Counted from the first letter of the stretch, positions 18,012 through 26,470 are shown. The stretch: DNA of 45,248 nt from Anaeromonas gelatinilytica (GCF_016820635.1 NZ_WSFU01000113.1:1-45248), one strand, 5' to 3'. A program made the numbers and translations. Notes: generated by a model from the sequence alone, not told the origin.

Positions 18012-18040
18012 TTGACAGATTCATGTATATTCTATATAAT
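18012..18040 (+). promoter_or_regulatory. Strong SigA promoter of tRNA-Ser / SRP RNA
   Basis: A consensus TTGACA (18012-18017), a 17-bp spacer and a consensus TATAAT (18035-18040) are present. The start is expected near 18047, 35 nt before the tRNA. This perfect match suits a stable-RNA promoter. Confidence 0.88.
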
Positions 18041-18081
18041 ATATATCTGTCGGTAGTTGAATCGATGGAAATAAAATATAA

Positions 18082-18175
18082 GGAGAGATGGCTGAGTCTG
18101 GCTGAAGGCGCTCGCCTGGAAAGCGGGTAGGCGGTCAATCCCGTCTCGGGGGTTCGAATCCCCCTCTTTCCGCCA
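18082..18175 (+). tRNA. tRNA-Ser (anticodon GGA)
   Basis: A 94-nt class II tRNA with encoded CCA (18173-18175). The acceptor arm GGAGAGA pairs with TCTTTCC, the discriminator base is G, and the T arm is GGGGGTTCGAATCCCCC. The anticodon loop CTGGAAA gives GGA for UCC/UCU codons. A long variable arm follows, as in serine tRNAs. It is 11 nt before the SRP RNA, the same order as in Bacillus. Confidence 0.96.
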
Positions 18176-18186
18176 TCATAAGATTT

Positions 18187-18453
18187 GCCGTGATAGATGG
18201 GGAGGTAGCGGTGCCCTGTGACCTGCAATCCGCTATAGCAGGATCGAATTCCTAGTTGAGGCTTAAGTTATTAGGGTCTGACCTAGGTAAGTGGTGTTGA
18301 CGATTGGGTCCTACGCAATGGAAATTCATGAATTCCGTCAGGTCCGGAAGGAAGCAGCGGTAAGTGGACACTTTCATGTGCCGTAGGGAAGCCTGGTTTG
18401 AGCTAACTGCTTAGGTAACGCCTGGTAGGTTATGTCGATTCTAGGTTCACGGC
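18187..18453 (+). ncRNA. ffs: Signal recognition particle RNA (large, Bacillus-type scRNA)
   Basis: About 267 nt. The Ffh-binding domain GTCAGGTCCGGAAGGAAGCAGC (from about 18338) is intact. The ends pair: GCCGTG (18187-18192) with CACGGC (18448-18453). The length and Alu-type 5' part show the long form found in spore-forming Firmicutes. It lies directly after tRNA-Ser and before dnaX. Confidence 0.95.
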
Positions 18454-18460
18454 TTAAAAT

Positions 18461-18506
18461 TTAATCAACAAAAAGCTATGGATATCCATAGCTTTTTGTT
18501 GATTAA
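18461..18506 (+). terminator. Terminator after SRP RNA (46-nt perfect palindrome)
   Basis: A 23-bp perfect inverted repeat centred at 18483/18484, with arms containing CAACAAAAAGCTATGG and its complement. The run of five T in the 3' arm and AT-rich tail suit intrinsic termination of the stable RNA transcript. Confidence 0.78.
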
Positions 18507-18595
18507 TAAATAATTTATTTGAATATTAGATTTTGTAAATATATTTTGGTATAATAAATAACGAGACTAAAGAATAAATAAATGAAGGTGAGATA

Positions 18596-20269
18596 ATGGC
18601 ATATCAGGCTATATATAGGAGGTTTAGGCCTAGGACCTTTGATGAAATAATAGGACAGAAACATATAACTACAATATTAAAAAATCAAATACTTAGAGAC
18701 AATATAGCCCATGCATATTTATTTTCTGGAACTAGAGGAACAGGAAAAACATCTACAGCTAAGATATTTGCTAGAAGTGTTAATTGTTCAAATAATGAGG
18801 ATGGTAATCCTTGTAATCATTGTGAAGTATGTAGAGGAATTCTTGAAGATAATATAATGGATGTAGTGGAGATGGATGCTGCATCAAATAATAGTGTTGA
18901 TGATATTAGGGATCTTAAAGAGAAAGTAAAATATCCACCTTCTACAGGAAAGTATAAGGTGTACATTATAGATGAAGTGCATATGCTTTCAAAAGGAGCT
19001 TTTAATGCTCTTCTAAAAACTTTGGAGGAACCCCCAAAACATTTATTATTTATATTAGCTACAACTGAACCTCAGAAACTTCCCGCAACTATACTTTCAA
19101 GATGTCAACGATATGATTTTAAGAGAATTACAGTGAAAAATATAGTAAAGGCAATGAAAGATATATGTAATGAGTTGGATATAGAGGTAGAAGAAAGAGG
19201 TTTAAATTTAATTGCCAGAAATTCAGATGGGGCTATGAGAGATGCATTAAGTATATTAGATCAATGTGTATCATTTTCTGAAGGTACTATAACTTATGAA
19301 TATATACTATCTATTTTAGGTACAGTAAATAATGATATAATATTTGATATGGCTGATTATATTATAGATGATGATTTAGAGAAAGCCTTGATAAATGTAG
19401 ATGAATTGGTAATGATGGGTAAAGATGTTCATCAGTTCATAAAAGATTTGATAAATCATTTTAGGAATTTAATGGTAGCTAAATCTTCAGATAAACTTGA
19501 TGATATAATAGATGGTACAGAAGAAATGATAGAGCAATTTAAACAACAATCTAAGAGTATTACATTAAATAGAGTAATATCAATAATAAAATTATTATCT
19601 GAGGCAGAATCTAATAGTAAATGGTCTTCACAGCCTAGAATAATATTAGAAACTACCTTAATGAAAATGGTATCTCCTGAATTAGATAATTCTTTGGAGT
19701 CAATATTATCTAGGATAAGTGTTTTAGAAGAGAAAATAGAGAATGGGAATATAGCTATAAATAAGCCATCTTCTAAAGTTAAAGATAATAATAAACGTAT
19801 GAATGATAAAGATACTAAAGTTATACAAAGAAAAACTAAAAAACAAATAGAAGAATTAAAACCATTAGAAGATAATAAGAATAATACTAATGAAGTAAAA
19901 AATTCTATAGAAGAAGATACATCAATGAAAGATATAATTAAATCATGGCCAAATATACTTAAAAAGATAAAGGTAGAAAGAATAAGTGTTCAAGCATTAT
20001 TGACAGAAGGTACACCTCATGATTTAAATAATGGTATACTATATATAGCATTTAAGGATGGATTTGGATTTCATAAAGATGCAGTGGATAAAGAAGATAA
20101 TAAGATTTATATTGAAAATACAATAAATAGTATGCTTAATTCAAATATTATAGTGAAATTCGTAATGGAAAATGAAATAGATCAACAAACTAATGACAAT
20201 CAAGATGATAGTTTGAAAGAAGAAGTAATAGAGGTCTTTGGAGAAGATCTAGTGGAAATTGAAGATTAA
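18596..20269 (+). CDS. dnaX: DNA polymerase III subunits gamma/tau
   Basis: DnaX is the clamp-loader ATPase that opens the beta clamp and links the replisome. It has 557 residues. Walker A GTRGTGKTS is at about 45-53 and the zinc-binding cysteines lie in CNHCEVCRG (about 76-84). DEVHMLSKG holds Walker B, and sensor 1 is in ILATTEPQKLP. The C-terminal ~190 residues form the tau tail, rich in Lys/Asp/Asn. SD AAGGTGAG precedes the ATG. It begins the conserved dnaX-ybaB-recR set. Confidence 0.95.
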   Translation: MAYQAIYRRFRPRTFDEIIGQKHITTILKNQILRDNIAHAYLFSGTRGTGKTSTAKIFARSVNCSNNEDGNPCNHCEVCRGILEDNIMDVVEMDAASNNSVDDIRDLKEKVKYPPSTGKYKVYIIDEVHMLSKGAFNALLKTLEEPPKHLLFILATTEPQKLPATILSRCQRYDFKRITVKNIVKAMKDICNELDIEVEERGLNLIARNSDGAMRDALSILDQCVSFSEGTITYEYILSILGTVNNDIIFDMADYIIDDDLEKALINVDELVMMGKDVHQFIKDLINHFRNLMVAKSSDKLDDIIDGTEEMIEQFKQQSKSITLNRVISIIKLLSEAESNSKWSSQPRIILETTLMKMVSPELDNSLESILSRISVLEEKIENGNIAINKPSSKVKDNNKRMNDKDTKVIQRKTKKQIEELKPLEDNKNNTNEVKNSIEEDTSMKDIIKSWPNILKKIKVERISVQALLTEGTPHDLNNGILYIAFKDGFGFHKDAVDKEDNKIYIENTINSMLNSNIIVKFVMENEIDQQTNDNQDDSLKEEVIEVFGEDLVEIED

Positions 20270-20292
20270 ATATGGAATAAGGAGGATTTATA

Positions 20293-20628
20293 ATGGCAAA
20301 AGGTGGATTTAAAGGAATGGGAAATATGGGTGGTATGATGAAGCAAGTTCAACAAATGCAAAAGAAAATGGCAAAAATGCAAGCAGAACTAGAAGAAAAA
20401 GAAGTAGAGGCTAGTGCTGGGGGAGGAGCTATTACTGTAAAGGTTAATGGGAAGAAAGAATTATTAGAAGTTAATATAGATAAAGATGTAGTAGATCCTG
20501 ATGATGTTGAAATGTTAGAAGACCTTATTCTTGCTGCAACTAATGAAGCATTAAATAAAGCAGAAGAAATGATGTCTAGTGAGATGGGTAAATTAACTGG
20601 CGGAATGAATATTCCAGGATTATTTTAA
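20293..20628 (+). CDS. ybaB: YbaB/EbfC nucleoid-associated protein
   Basis: A small dimeric DNA-binding protein of 111 residues. A Gly/Met-rich N-terminus ([15 protein letters not shown]) is followed by a long helix and the family core with [19 protein letters not shown]. It sits between dnaX and recR as in most bacteria. Strong AAGGAGG SD. Confidence 0.93.
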   Translation: MAKGGFKGMGNMGGMMKQVQQMQKKMAKMQAELEEKEVEASAGGGAITVKVNGKKELLEVNIDKDVVDPDDVEMLEDLILAATNEALNKAEEMMSSEMGKLTGGMNIPGLF

Positions 20629-20637
20629 TTAAAAAGT

Positions 20638-20657
20638 AGGGCCTTTTTGGCCCTTTT
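20638..20657 (+). terminator. Short GC hairpin between ybaB and recR
   Basis: AGGGCC (20638-20643) and GGCCCT (20649-20654) flank TTTTT, and TTT follows. It is short, so it probably attenuates rather than fully ends the transcript before recR. Confidence 0.5.
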
Positions 20658-20690
20658 CATATTTTTTCTTAGAAAGTTAGAGGTGAAAAA

Positions 20691-21293
20691 ATGGACTATT
20701 TTGCTCAACCAGTAGCTAAATTAATAGAAGAATTTGCAAAACTTCCGGGAATAGGAAAGAAAACTGCTCAAAGATTAGCTTTTCATGTATTAAATATGAA
20801 TACTTCCGATGCAAGTATGTTAGCAAACTCTATTGTTGAAGCTAAGAAGAATATAAAGTATTGTAGTATATGTTATAATCTTACTGATATAGATCCTTGT
20901 AGGATATGTTCTAATAAAAGAAGAGATGATTCGATAATCTGCGTAGTAGAGGATCCTAGAGATATAGTAGCTATGGAAAGAACTAAGGATTATAAAGGGT
21001 TATATCATGTGCTTCATGGAAGTATTTCTCCTATGGAAGGAATAGGACCTGATGAAATAAGAATAAAAGAATTACTTCATAGGTTAAAGGATGATACAGT
21101 AAAGGAAGTTATTCTAGCTACAAATCCAAATATAGAAGGAGAAGCTACTGCTATGTATATTGCAAAGCTAGTTAAACCTATAGGAATAAAAACCACAAGA
21201 ATAGCTCATGGTATTCCAGTAGGAGGAGATTTAGAATATGCAGATGAAGTAACATTAGCAAAAGCTTTGGAAGGAAGAACCGAAGTAAAATAA
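20691..21293 (+). CDS. recR: Recombination mediator RecR
   Basis: RecR works with RecO/RecF to load RecA on gapped DNA. It has 200 residues. The HhH motif is near the N-terminus ([15 protein letters not shown]), then the zinc finger [16 protein letters not shown] (about 58-73), then the Toprim domain with [24 protein letters not shown] precedes the ATG. A terminator follows at 21359-21398. Confidence 0.96.
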   Translation: MDYFAQPVAKLIEEFAKLPGIGKKTAQRLAFHVLNMNTSDASMLANSIVEAKKNIKYCSICYNLTDIDPCRICSNKRRDDSIICVVEDPRDIVAMERTKDYKGLYHVLHGSISPMEGIGPDEIRIKELLHRLKDDTVKEVILATNPNIEGEATAMYIAKLVKPIGIKTTRIAHGIPVGGDLEYADEVTLAKALEGRTEVK

Positions 21294-21358
21294 AATCTTA
21301 TCATATGTATCCCACAAATAAAGTTTCTCAACAAGTAAATAAAGTTCTTCAAAAGATG

Positions 21359-21398
21359 GGAGGAATCATGAATAAAACACATGAGAACTCCTTTTTTT
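21359..21398 (+). terminator. Terminator downstream of recR
   Basis: GGAG (21359-21362) and CATG pair with CATG and CTCC (21388-21391) across a symmetric internal loop, followed by seven T (21392-21398). Confidence 0.65.
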
Positions 21399-21425
21399 GA
21401 TTCTATGTGAATAGTTGAGATAGAT

Positions 21426-21593
21426 ATGTTTTATGGAGATTGGTATGAAGTTTTAGGTATAAGTGATGCTGGATACTTCCTAGGAGCAGAATTAATTAAT
21501 AAATTTGATGATAAGTATAGCATAGAAGATGTAGCAAGATTGGAGTTTAATGTTATAGAAAAAGAAGTATTAAGATTTTTAAGAGATAATTAG
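21426..21593 (+). CDS. Hypothetical 55-residue protein
   Basis: ATG at 21426 opens a 55-codon frame ending in TAG. The peptide is acidic and aromatic (MFYGDWYEVLGISDAGYF at the start, then a helical KEVLRFLRDN end), composition typical of a real protein. I do not recognise a family. The SD is weak (GTTGAGATAG upstream). It lies between the recR terminator and a long hairpin. Confidence 0.45.
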   Translation: MFYGDWYEVLGISDAGYFLGAELINKFDDKYSIEDVARLEFNVIEKEVLRFLRDN

Positions 21594-21684
21594 GTTGAAG
21601 AAATTTGATGTTTTCATAAGCAATTATATACAGTATTTTAATATACTAATTTTCAGTAGAAATACTTTATAAAATATGCTTTTT

Positions 21685-21748
21685 ATAAATAATACCACAC
21701 AAAACTAATTAAGCGTTTACTTAATTAGTTTTGTGTGGTATTATTTAT
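21685..21748. repeat. 29-bp perfect inverted repeat with 6-nt loop
   Basis: The arms 21685-21713 and 21720-21748 are exact complements around CGTTTA. It includes TACCACACAAAACTAATTAAG and its reverse complement. It lies 35 bp upstream of the ArsR gene at the edge of the apparent insertion between recR and yaaL. It could be a bidirectional terminator, an attenuator or a mobile palindromic unit. Confidence 0.8.
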
Positions 21749-21783
21749 TTAAGTTGAAACTGAAATAGATTTGGGGGTGGATT

Positions 21784-22089
21784 ATGGATAATATATTGGA
21801 AGCTTTAAAAGCAATATCTGATGACAAAAGATATAGAATTATTAATTTACTTTTACAACATAATTTTTGTGTAAAAGCTTTAGCAAAAAGACTTGATTTA
21901 TCGGAGGCAGCTATTTCTCAACATTTAAAAGTACTAAGAAAAGCTGGATTAGTAAAGGGAGAAAAGATAGGATATTATACACATTATAGCGTGAATAGAG
22001 ATTTACTTAATGAAATATCTATAAATATAAAAGAAATGGCTGAATTGAATGAAAATCAAGGGAGTAGATGTGATAATTCTACGGAATAG
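21784..22089 (+). CDS. ArsR-family transcriptional regulator
   Basis: A 101-residue winged-helix protein with HTH LSEAAISQHLKVLRKAGLVKG and a YYTHYSVN wing. It lacks the CadC-type CVCD motif, having only isolated cysteines, so its signal need not be a metal. It is followed 22 nt later by ABC transporter genes and is expected to control them. The SD GGGGGTGG precedes the ATG. Confidence 0.88.
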   Translation: MDNILEALKAISDDKRYRIINLLLQHNFCVKALAKRLDLSEAAISQHLKVLRKAGLVKGEKIGYYTHYSVNRDLLNEISINIKEMAELNENQGSRCDNSTE

Positions 22090-22111
22090 ATTACTTGAAA
22101 GAGGTGTATAT

Positions 22112-23071
22112 ATGAATATAGTAGAGGTTATACGTTTAACAAAAAGCTATGAAAATTTTATTGCTGTTGATAATATCGATTTTACCATTGAAAAGGGAGA
22201 GGTGTTTGGTTTTTTAGGACCTAATGGAGCAGGTAAAACTTCAACTATTAATATGTTAACAGGCTTATCTAAAGTTACAGGGGGTAATATTAATATTTCT
22301 GGTATTGATGGGGTTAAAGATATAAAAAAAGCTCAAAGTATAATGGGAATAATACCTGATGAAAGTAATTTATATAGTGAAATGAATGGATTTGAAAATT
22401 TATGTTTTTGTGCATCATTATATGGTATGGAGAAAGAAGAAAGAGAAAAGAGGGCAAAGGAACTCTTAAAACAATTTGGATTGGATAATACAGGGAAGAA
22501 ACCTTTTAAAGCATATTCTAAAGGAATGAAAAGAAAATTAACAATTGCTGCTGGAATCATTCATGATCCTAAAATTCTTTTTTTAGATGAGCCAACGACT
22601 GGTATAGATGTAGAAAGTGCAAGACAAATTAGAGAATTAATTGTAGATTTGAATAAAAAAGGAACAACGATATTTATTACAACTCATTACATAGAAGAAG
22701 CAGAGAGACTTTGTGATAGAATTGCTTTTATAGTTAAAGGAAAGATTGTTCAAGTAGGGAAGACTGATGAATTAATGAAAGGGGTTCAAAGGGATAAAAT
22801 AGTTCAATTCACACTAGATGATGGAATTTTAGATATAAAAGAAACTTTACAAAAGGATTTTTCACATTATAAATTTGAAATTATTAATGATAATATTATT
22901 AGGATAAAATCAAAGGAAAACATAAGTTTAACACCGATTATGAAATATTTTGATGAAAAAGGATTGAGTGTGTATGAGGCAAAGGTAATAAGACCATCAT
23001 TAGAAGATGTTTTTGTGAAGATTACAGGTATAGAAGTATCTAAGATGAATAAGAAAGGTGGTAAAAAATGA
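22112..23071 (+). CDS. ABC transporter ATP-binding protein (multidrug/antibiotic export type)
   Basis: A 319-residue ATPase. Walker A GPNGAGKT is at about residues 39-46, signature YSKGMKRKL about 134-142, and Walker B KILFLDEP followed by the H-loop THYIEEAE. A ~90-residue C-terminal extension is like DrrA/CcmA-type ATPases. The ATG at 22112 has AGAGGTG upstream. An ATG at 22049 lies inside the ArsR gene and is rejected. The stop overlaps the permease start. Confidence 0.92.
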   Translation: MNIVEVIRLTKSYENFIAVDNIDFTIEKGEVFGFLGPNGAGKTSTINMLTGLSKVTGGNINISGIDGVKDIKKAQSIMGIIPDESNLYSEMNGFENLCFCASLYGMEKEEREKRAKELLKQFGLDNTGKKPFKAYSKGMKRKLTIAAGIIHDPKILFLDEPTTGIDVESARQIRELIVDLNKKGTTIFITTHYIEEAERLCDRIAFIVKGKIVQVGKTDELMKGVQRDKIVQFTLDDGILDIKETLQKDFSHYKFEIINDNIIRIKSKENISLTPIMKYFDEKGLSVYEAKVIRPSLEDVFVKITGIEVSKMNKKGGKK

Positions 23072-23802
23072 AATCATGGATTGCATTTTGGAATATATTA
23101 AAAAAGGATATGAAGAATTATTATCTTAAACCACCTAACATCAGCTGGGGAATTATATTTCCAGTAGCTTGGACATTAATGTTTTTTATTAAATCCGAAT
23201 CTACATTAGGCATTAGGGATATATTACCTGGAGTAATGGCAATGTCTATATTATTTGGTACAACCTCTATGTTAGCAGTAACTATTACTTTCGAAAGAAA
23301 GAGTTGTTCCTTTGAACGCCTTTTATTAGCCCCTATTAGTTTAAATGTCTTAATGTTATCCAAGACTACAGGAGCGATTTTGTTTGGAATTGTAAATGCA
23401 TTTATACCTGTTATATTTGCATCTTTCATAATCAGTCTTTCAGGAATTAACTGGTTTATAGTATTTGCAGGGGTATTACTTATTGCTATCACCTCTACAT
23501 TTTTAGGATTATTTATAGCTGTATCTGTAAATGAAGTATTTGAAGCTCAGACATTTTCTAATTTTTTTAGGTTTCCAATGATTTTTTTATGTGGACTTTT
23601 TATTCCAATTCAAAGTTTACCTATTATTATAAGGCCTTTATCTTATATATTACCATTAACTTATGGTGCAGATATATTAAAGGAAACAATAAGTGGTGTT
23701 GGGGATATACCAATTTGGACGGATTTTTTAGCTCTTATTGTTTTCGGTATAATTTTATTTAGTATTAGTGTAAAGAATATTAAAGAAAAGTGGATATATT
23801 AA
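23068..23802 (+). CDS. ABC-2 type transporter permease
   Basis: A 244-residue membrane protein with about six hydrophobic segments. It has the ABC-2 hallmark late loop FFRFPMIFLCGLFIPIQSLP and then LPLTYGADILKE. The start overlaps the ATPase stop (ATGA), a sign of coupled translation. With the ATPase it should form an exporter. The substrate is not evident, but a chloramphenicol acetyltransferase relic lies next to it. Confidence 0.9.
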   Translation: MKSWIAFWNILKKDMKNYYLKPPNISWGIIFPVAWTLMFFIKSESTLGIRDILPGVMAMSILFGTTSMLAVTITFERKSCSFERLLLAPISLNVLMLSKTTGAILFGIVNAFIPVIFASFIISLSGINWFIVFAGVLLIAITSTFLGLFIAVSVNEVFEAQTFSNFFRFPMIFLCGLFIPIQSLPIIIRPLSYILPLTYGADILKETISGVGDIPIWTDFLALIVFGIILFSISVKNIKEKWIY

Positions 23803-23824
23803 ATTTAAAATATATAGTATGTAA

Positions 23825-23962
23825 ATAAGATTAAGTGAAAACGAAAATTTGAAACTACCTTTATCAATACAAGTAAATCATGTATTAATGGATGGAATAC
23901 ATATAGGAAAATATTTTTCTAGATTGCAAGAAATTCTTGATAATATTGAGGATTATATGTGA
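23825..23962 (+). pseudogene. Relic of chloramphenicol O-acetyltransferase 3' end
   Basis: The frame 23825-23962 encodes LKLPLSIQVNHVLMDGIHIG then KYFSRLQEILDN and a TGA stop. This matches the C-terminal segment of type A chloramphenicol acetyltransferases, where the catalytic histidine lies in an HHAVCDGFH-like motif. The His is kept here in NHVLMDGIH. Only about 45 codons remain, with a stop (TAA at 23822-23824) upstream and no start codon, so it is a decayed fragment. Confidence 0.75.
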
Positions 23963-24056
23963 ATATAAAATTATAAAATAGATGTGATAGTTTTTAAGTA
24001 TAATATATTAATCTCTTGTTAATACTGTAAATAATAATATTAACAGGGGGTATAAT

Positions 24057-24365
24057 GTGAAAATGGGAAAAGCGGAAAAAATATTTAGTAATACAAGTAA
24101 AACTCGTGGCATAGTATATAACATATCGAGATTTCTGGAAGGAATGAAATCAAATATGGAAAATAAAAAAGAAATTAGTCATGAGGAAGAAATGGAAAAT
24201 CTAAAGGAAGCTCATAAAGAGTGGAAACAAGCTGAATTATATTTTCAAAATGTTACTAATGATGAGCTTATTGATCATGCTATATATAATATGGAAGCAG
24301 CAAAAAAGAAATACTTTTACTTATTAAATCAATTAAGAGAAAAAATTTCAGAAGAAAATGCGTAA
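24057..24365 (+). CDS. yaaL: YaaL-like protein (DUF2508)
   Basis: A 102-residue acidic helical protein of unknown function. DUF2508 features are in the EAHKEWKQAELYFQ and AIYNMEAAKKKYFYLL segments. Its place between recR and bofA is conserved in spore formers. The start is GTG at 24057 after AGGGGG. The nearby ATG at 24055 is followed at once by TGA. The N-terminal ~30 residues are longer than usual and might include a non-native start. Confidence 0.8.
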   Translation: MKMGKAEKIFSNTSKTRGIVYNISRFLEGMKSNMENKKEISHEEEMENLKEAHKEWKQAELYFQNVTNDELIDHAIYNMEAAKKKYFYLLNQLREKISEENA

Positions 24366-24386
24366 AATATGAATAAAATTAGTACT

Positions 24387-24430
24387 ACCTCTATATAATT
24401 AGATAACTAACTATATAGAGGTGATTTTTT
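24387..24430 (+). promoter_or_regulatory. Terminator-like hairpin enclosing the bofA SD
   Basis: ACCTCTATATA (24387-24397) pairs with TATATAGAGGT (24412-24422), and TTAG/CTAA extend the stem inside. The 3' arm contains the SD GAGGTG (24418-24423). Six T (24425-24430) follow and then the GTG start, so it could act as a terminator, a translational lock, or both. Confidence 0.6.
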
Positions 24431-24688
24431 GTGGAAATGCCTATATACATTGCAATAGCTTTGGTAGGACTTTTTTTGTCAGGTTTTATAATTATGCTTA
24501 GTATGAGAAAGATAATCAAAATTATAATAAACAGTATAATAGGTATAATTGTTTTATTTTTATATAATGTTGCTTTAAGTGGTCTTACTGGGATATACAT
24601 TGGCATAAATATAGTAACTGTATTAGTAGTAGCTATATTAGGAGTTCCAGGTTTTTTTTTGTTGCTTGTACTTAATTTAATATTATAA
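24431..24688 (+). CDS. bofA: Pro-sigma-K processing inhibitor BofA
   Basis: An 85-residue membrane protein. In Bacillus it holds the SpoIVFB protease inactive with SpoIVFA until the forespore signal. Two or three hydrophobic segments and the C-terminal conserved GVPGFFLLLVLNLIL identify it. The start is GTG at 24431 (an ATG at 24437 is possible). It follows yaaL as in Bacillus and supports a sporulating organism. Confidence 0.9.
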   Translation: MEMPIYIAIALVGLFLSGFIIMLSMRKIIKIIINSIIGIIVLFLYNVALSGLTGIYIGINIVTVLVVAILGVPGFFLLLVLNLIL

Positions 24689-24837
24689 TGAAATTTCTAC
24701 TATAATTATATGTTTAATTAAGTATATATAAGGTATATATATAATATGCCTAGACCATATATCATTAAATATTTGAATTTTTTCGAAAAATCTGATTTAA
24801 TATTAATATATGCATAAATACAAGGGGGAATGAGATA

Positions 24838-25455
24838 ATGTCAACCGCAAGTTTAAATGCAAAATTAAGAGAGGAAATAGGAACAGGAAAGTCTAAGGGT
24901 TTAAGAAGAGAAGGATATATACCAGGAGTATTATATGGTCATAATAAGAAAACTAAAAATATAGCATTAAAGACACAAGAAATTCAAAAGTTAGTAACAG
25001 ATAAAGGATATGGAGCATTAGTAAATATAGAATTAGAAGGAGAAAAAATCCCTTCGTTATTAAAGGATATTCAGAAAAAAATAGTTAAGGATGAGTATCT
25101 CCATGTAGATTTTCAGCAGTTATCGGAAAATGAAGAAGTCAGATTAACAATACCAGTATATTTAGAAAATAGAGAATCTGTAGAAGATACTGAAACTACA
25201 GTACAACAACAATTAATGGAAATAGATATTCAATGTCTGCCTAAGCATATTATTAACTATGTGAATATAGATGCATCAAAATTAAAAAGTGGAAAGGCTA
25301 TAACAGTAGGAGATTTAGAATTAGAAGGTATAGATATATTAAATGAAAAAGAAGAAGTAATAGCAAGTTTAACTAGTGCATTAAGACATTCTGATGAAGA
25401 TGAAGGAGAATCAACAGAATCTATTTATATGAGTGAAGAAAGTATATTAGAATAA
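24838..25455 (+). CDS. ctc: Ribosomal protein L25 / general stress protein Ctc (copy 1)
   Basis: A 205-residue L25/TL5-type protein binding 5S rRNA. The N-terminal domain has REEIGTGKSKGLRREGYIPG and VLYGH, with the C-terminal TL5 domain from about residue 95. A Glu/Ser-rich tail ends it. A second paralogue follows 63 bp downstream. SD AAGGGGGA. Confidence 0.92.
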   Translation: MSTASLNAKLREEIGTGKSKGLRREGYIPGVLYGHNKKTKNIALKTQEIQKLVTDKGYGALVNIELEGEKIPSLLKDIQKKIVKDEYLHVDFQQLSENEEVRLTIPVYLENRESVEDTETTVQQQLMEIDIQCLPKHIINYVNIDASKLKSGKAITVGDLELEGIDILNEKEEVIASLTSALRHSDEDEGESTESIYMSEESILE

Positions 25456-25461
25456 TATTAT

Positions 25462-25517
25462 AAAACATCTCTTCTTTGGTAATAATACTTAAATAATGCC
25501 AAGGAGGGATGTTTTTT
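25462..25517 (+). promoter_or_regulatory. Terminator-like hairpin enclosing the SD of the second L25 gene
   Basis: AAAACATCTCTTCTTTGGT (25462-25480) pairs with the strand at 25498-25515 (GCCAAGGAGGGATGTTTT), with some G-T pairs and one bulge. The SD AAGGAGGG (25501-25508) is in the 3' arm. A T-run to 25517 leads into the ATG at 25519. Confidence 0.6.
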
Positions 25518-25518
25518 A

Positions 25519-26187
25519 ATGGAGAATATTTTATTAAATAGTGCTATGAGAGATGAAGTAGGAACTAATGCTAGTCATAGATCAAGAGGAAGAGGAAATG
25601 TTCCAGGAATAATATATGGACATGGTTTAGTCAATTATCCATTAGAATTTGATTATAATGCTTTAAAAAAAATAATAAGGGATAATGGTGAAAATGCAGT
25701 AGTAAATGTATTGATTGATAATACTACTTATACTGCCATGATTAAAGAAGTTCAAAAAGATATGATAACTGGAGAAATTATTCATATTGATTTACAACAG
25801 ATAGATACTTCGGAAAAGATTCATACATCAATTCCTGTTTTACTATCAGGTAAAGATAGAATTAGTGAAGGAGTATTACAACAACAACTTATGAAAATAG
25901 ATGTTGAATGTTATCCAACAGATGTGCCCAAAGATATATCAGTAGATATATCACAATTATCATTAGGGGACACCTGTAGAGTAGCAGATGTAGAAATGAG
26001 TGAAGATATAACTATTTTAAATGATATGGAAGAGATAATAGCCCTTGTTTCTGGAATAGACGATAATAGATTAGATGATGATGAAGAAGTGTTAGATGCT
26101 CAGTCAGAAGAATCTGTACCAGAAGTAAGGGATGAAGGTGAGGAAGATAAAGCTCATCCTGATGACAATGAGAAAATAGTACTATAA
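25519..26187 (+). CDS. Ribosomal protein L25 / Ctc paralogue (copy 2)
   Basis: A 222-residue paralogue of the preceding gene. It has the same order of motifs (RDEVGTNASHRSRGRGNVPG, IIYGH, then the QQQLMKIDVECYP region that matches QQQLMEIDIQCLP in copy 1). The tail is longer and very acidic. Divergence is high, so the duplication is old or one copy was acquired. Its SD is buried in a hairpin with a U-run, so expression may be regulated differently from copy 1. Confidence 0.9.
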   Translation: MENILLNSAMRDEVGTNASHRSRGRGNVPGIIYGHGLVNYPLEFDYNALKKIIRDNGENAVVNVLIDNTTYTAMIKEVQKDMITGEIIHIDLQQIDTSEKIHTSIPVLLSGKDRISEGVLQQQLMKIDVECYPTDVPKDISVDISQLSLGDTCRVADVEMSEDITILNDMEEIIALVSGIDDNRLDDDEEVLDAQSEESVPEVRDEGEEDKAHPDDNEKIVL

Positions 26188-26284
26188 TATTATAAGAAAC
26201 AACAAATGATAAATATTACCTATAGAAATACATAATATCCTGTAGTATAATGCTGAAAAAGATAATATAAACGGAGATGATTTT

Positions 26285-26470
26285 ATGAGATTAATACTTT
26301 TAGTACTTCTGATCATTCCAGTAGGTTTTTTTCAATTAATTATTTTATCAGATATAATAAATACTGCAAAAAAGTTAGGAAAAGATGGTACAAGTACAGT
26401 TGATACTACAGAAGGATGTTCTACTACAAGAAAATCAGAAAGAAAAAGTTTGTTATACAAAATGAATTAG
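26285..26470 (+). CDS. Small membrane protein, hypothetical
   Basis: 61 residues with a hydrophobic helix (about 3-24, LILLVLLIIPVGFFQLII) and a Thr/Lys-rich tail containing one cysteine. CGGAGATGATTTT precedes the ATG. No family recognised. A weak hairpin (26461-26488) overlaps its stop codon. Confidence 0.5.
   Translation: MRLILLVLLIIPVGFFQLIILSDIINTAKKLGKDGTSTVDTTEGCSTTRKSERKSLLYKMN

Noticed and set aside
18004-18228. 74-codon minus-strand frame over the tRNA region
   Set aside because: It is an antisense reading of tRNA-Ser and the SRP RNA start, a common false ORF.
19838-19860. A6 run in dnaX as a programmed frameshift site for making gamma
   Set aside because: The run is only six A, in the phase T-AAA-AAA rather than A-AAA-AA(G/A), with no obvious stimulatory hairpin or upstream SD. 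I see no support.
24055-24060. ATG at 24055 as the yaaL start
   Set aside because: It is followed directly by TGA. The GTG at 24057 in another frame continues into the YaaL protein.
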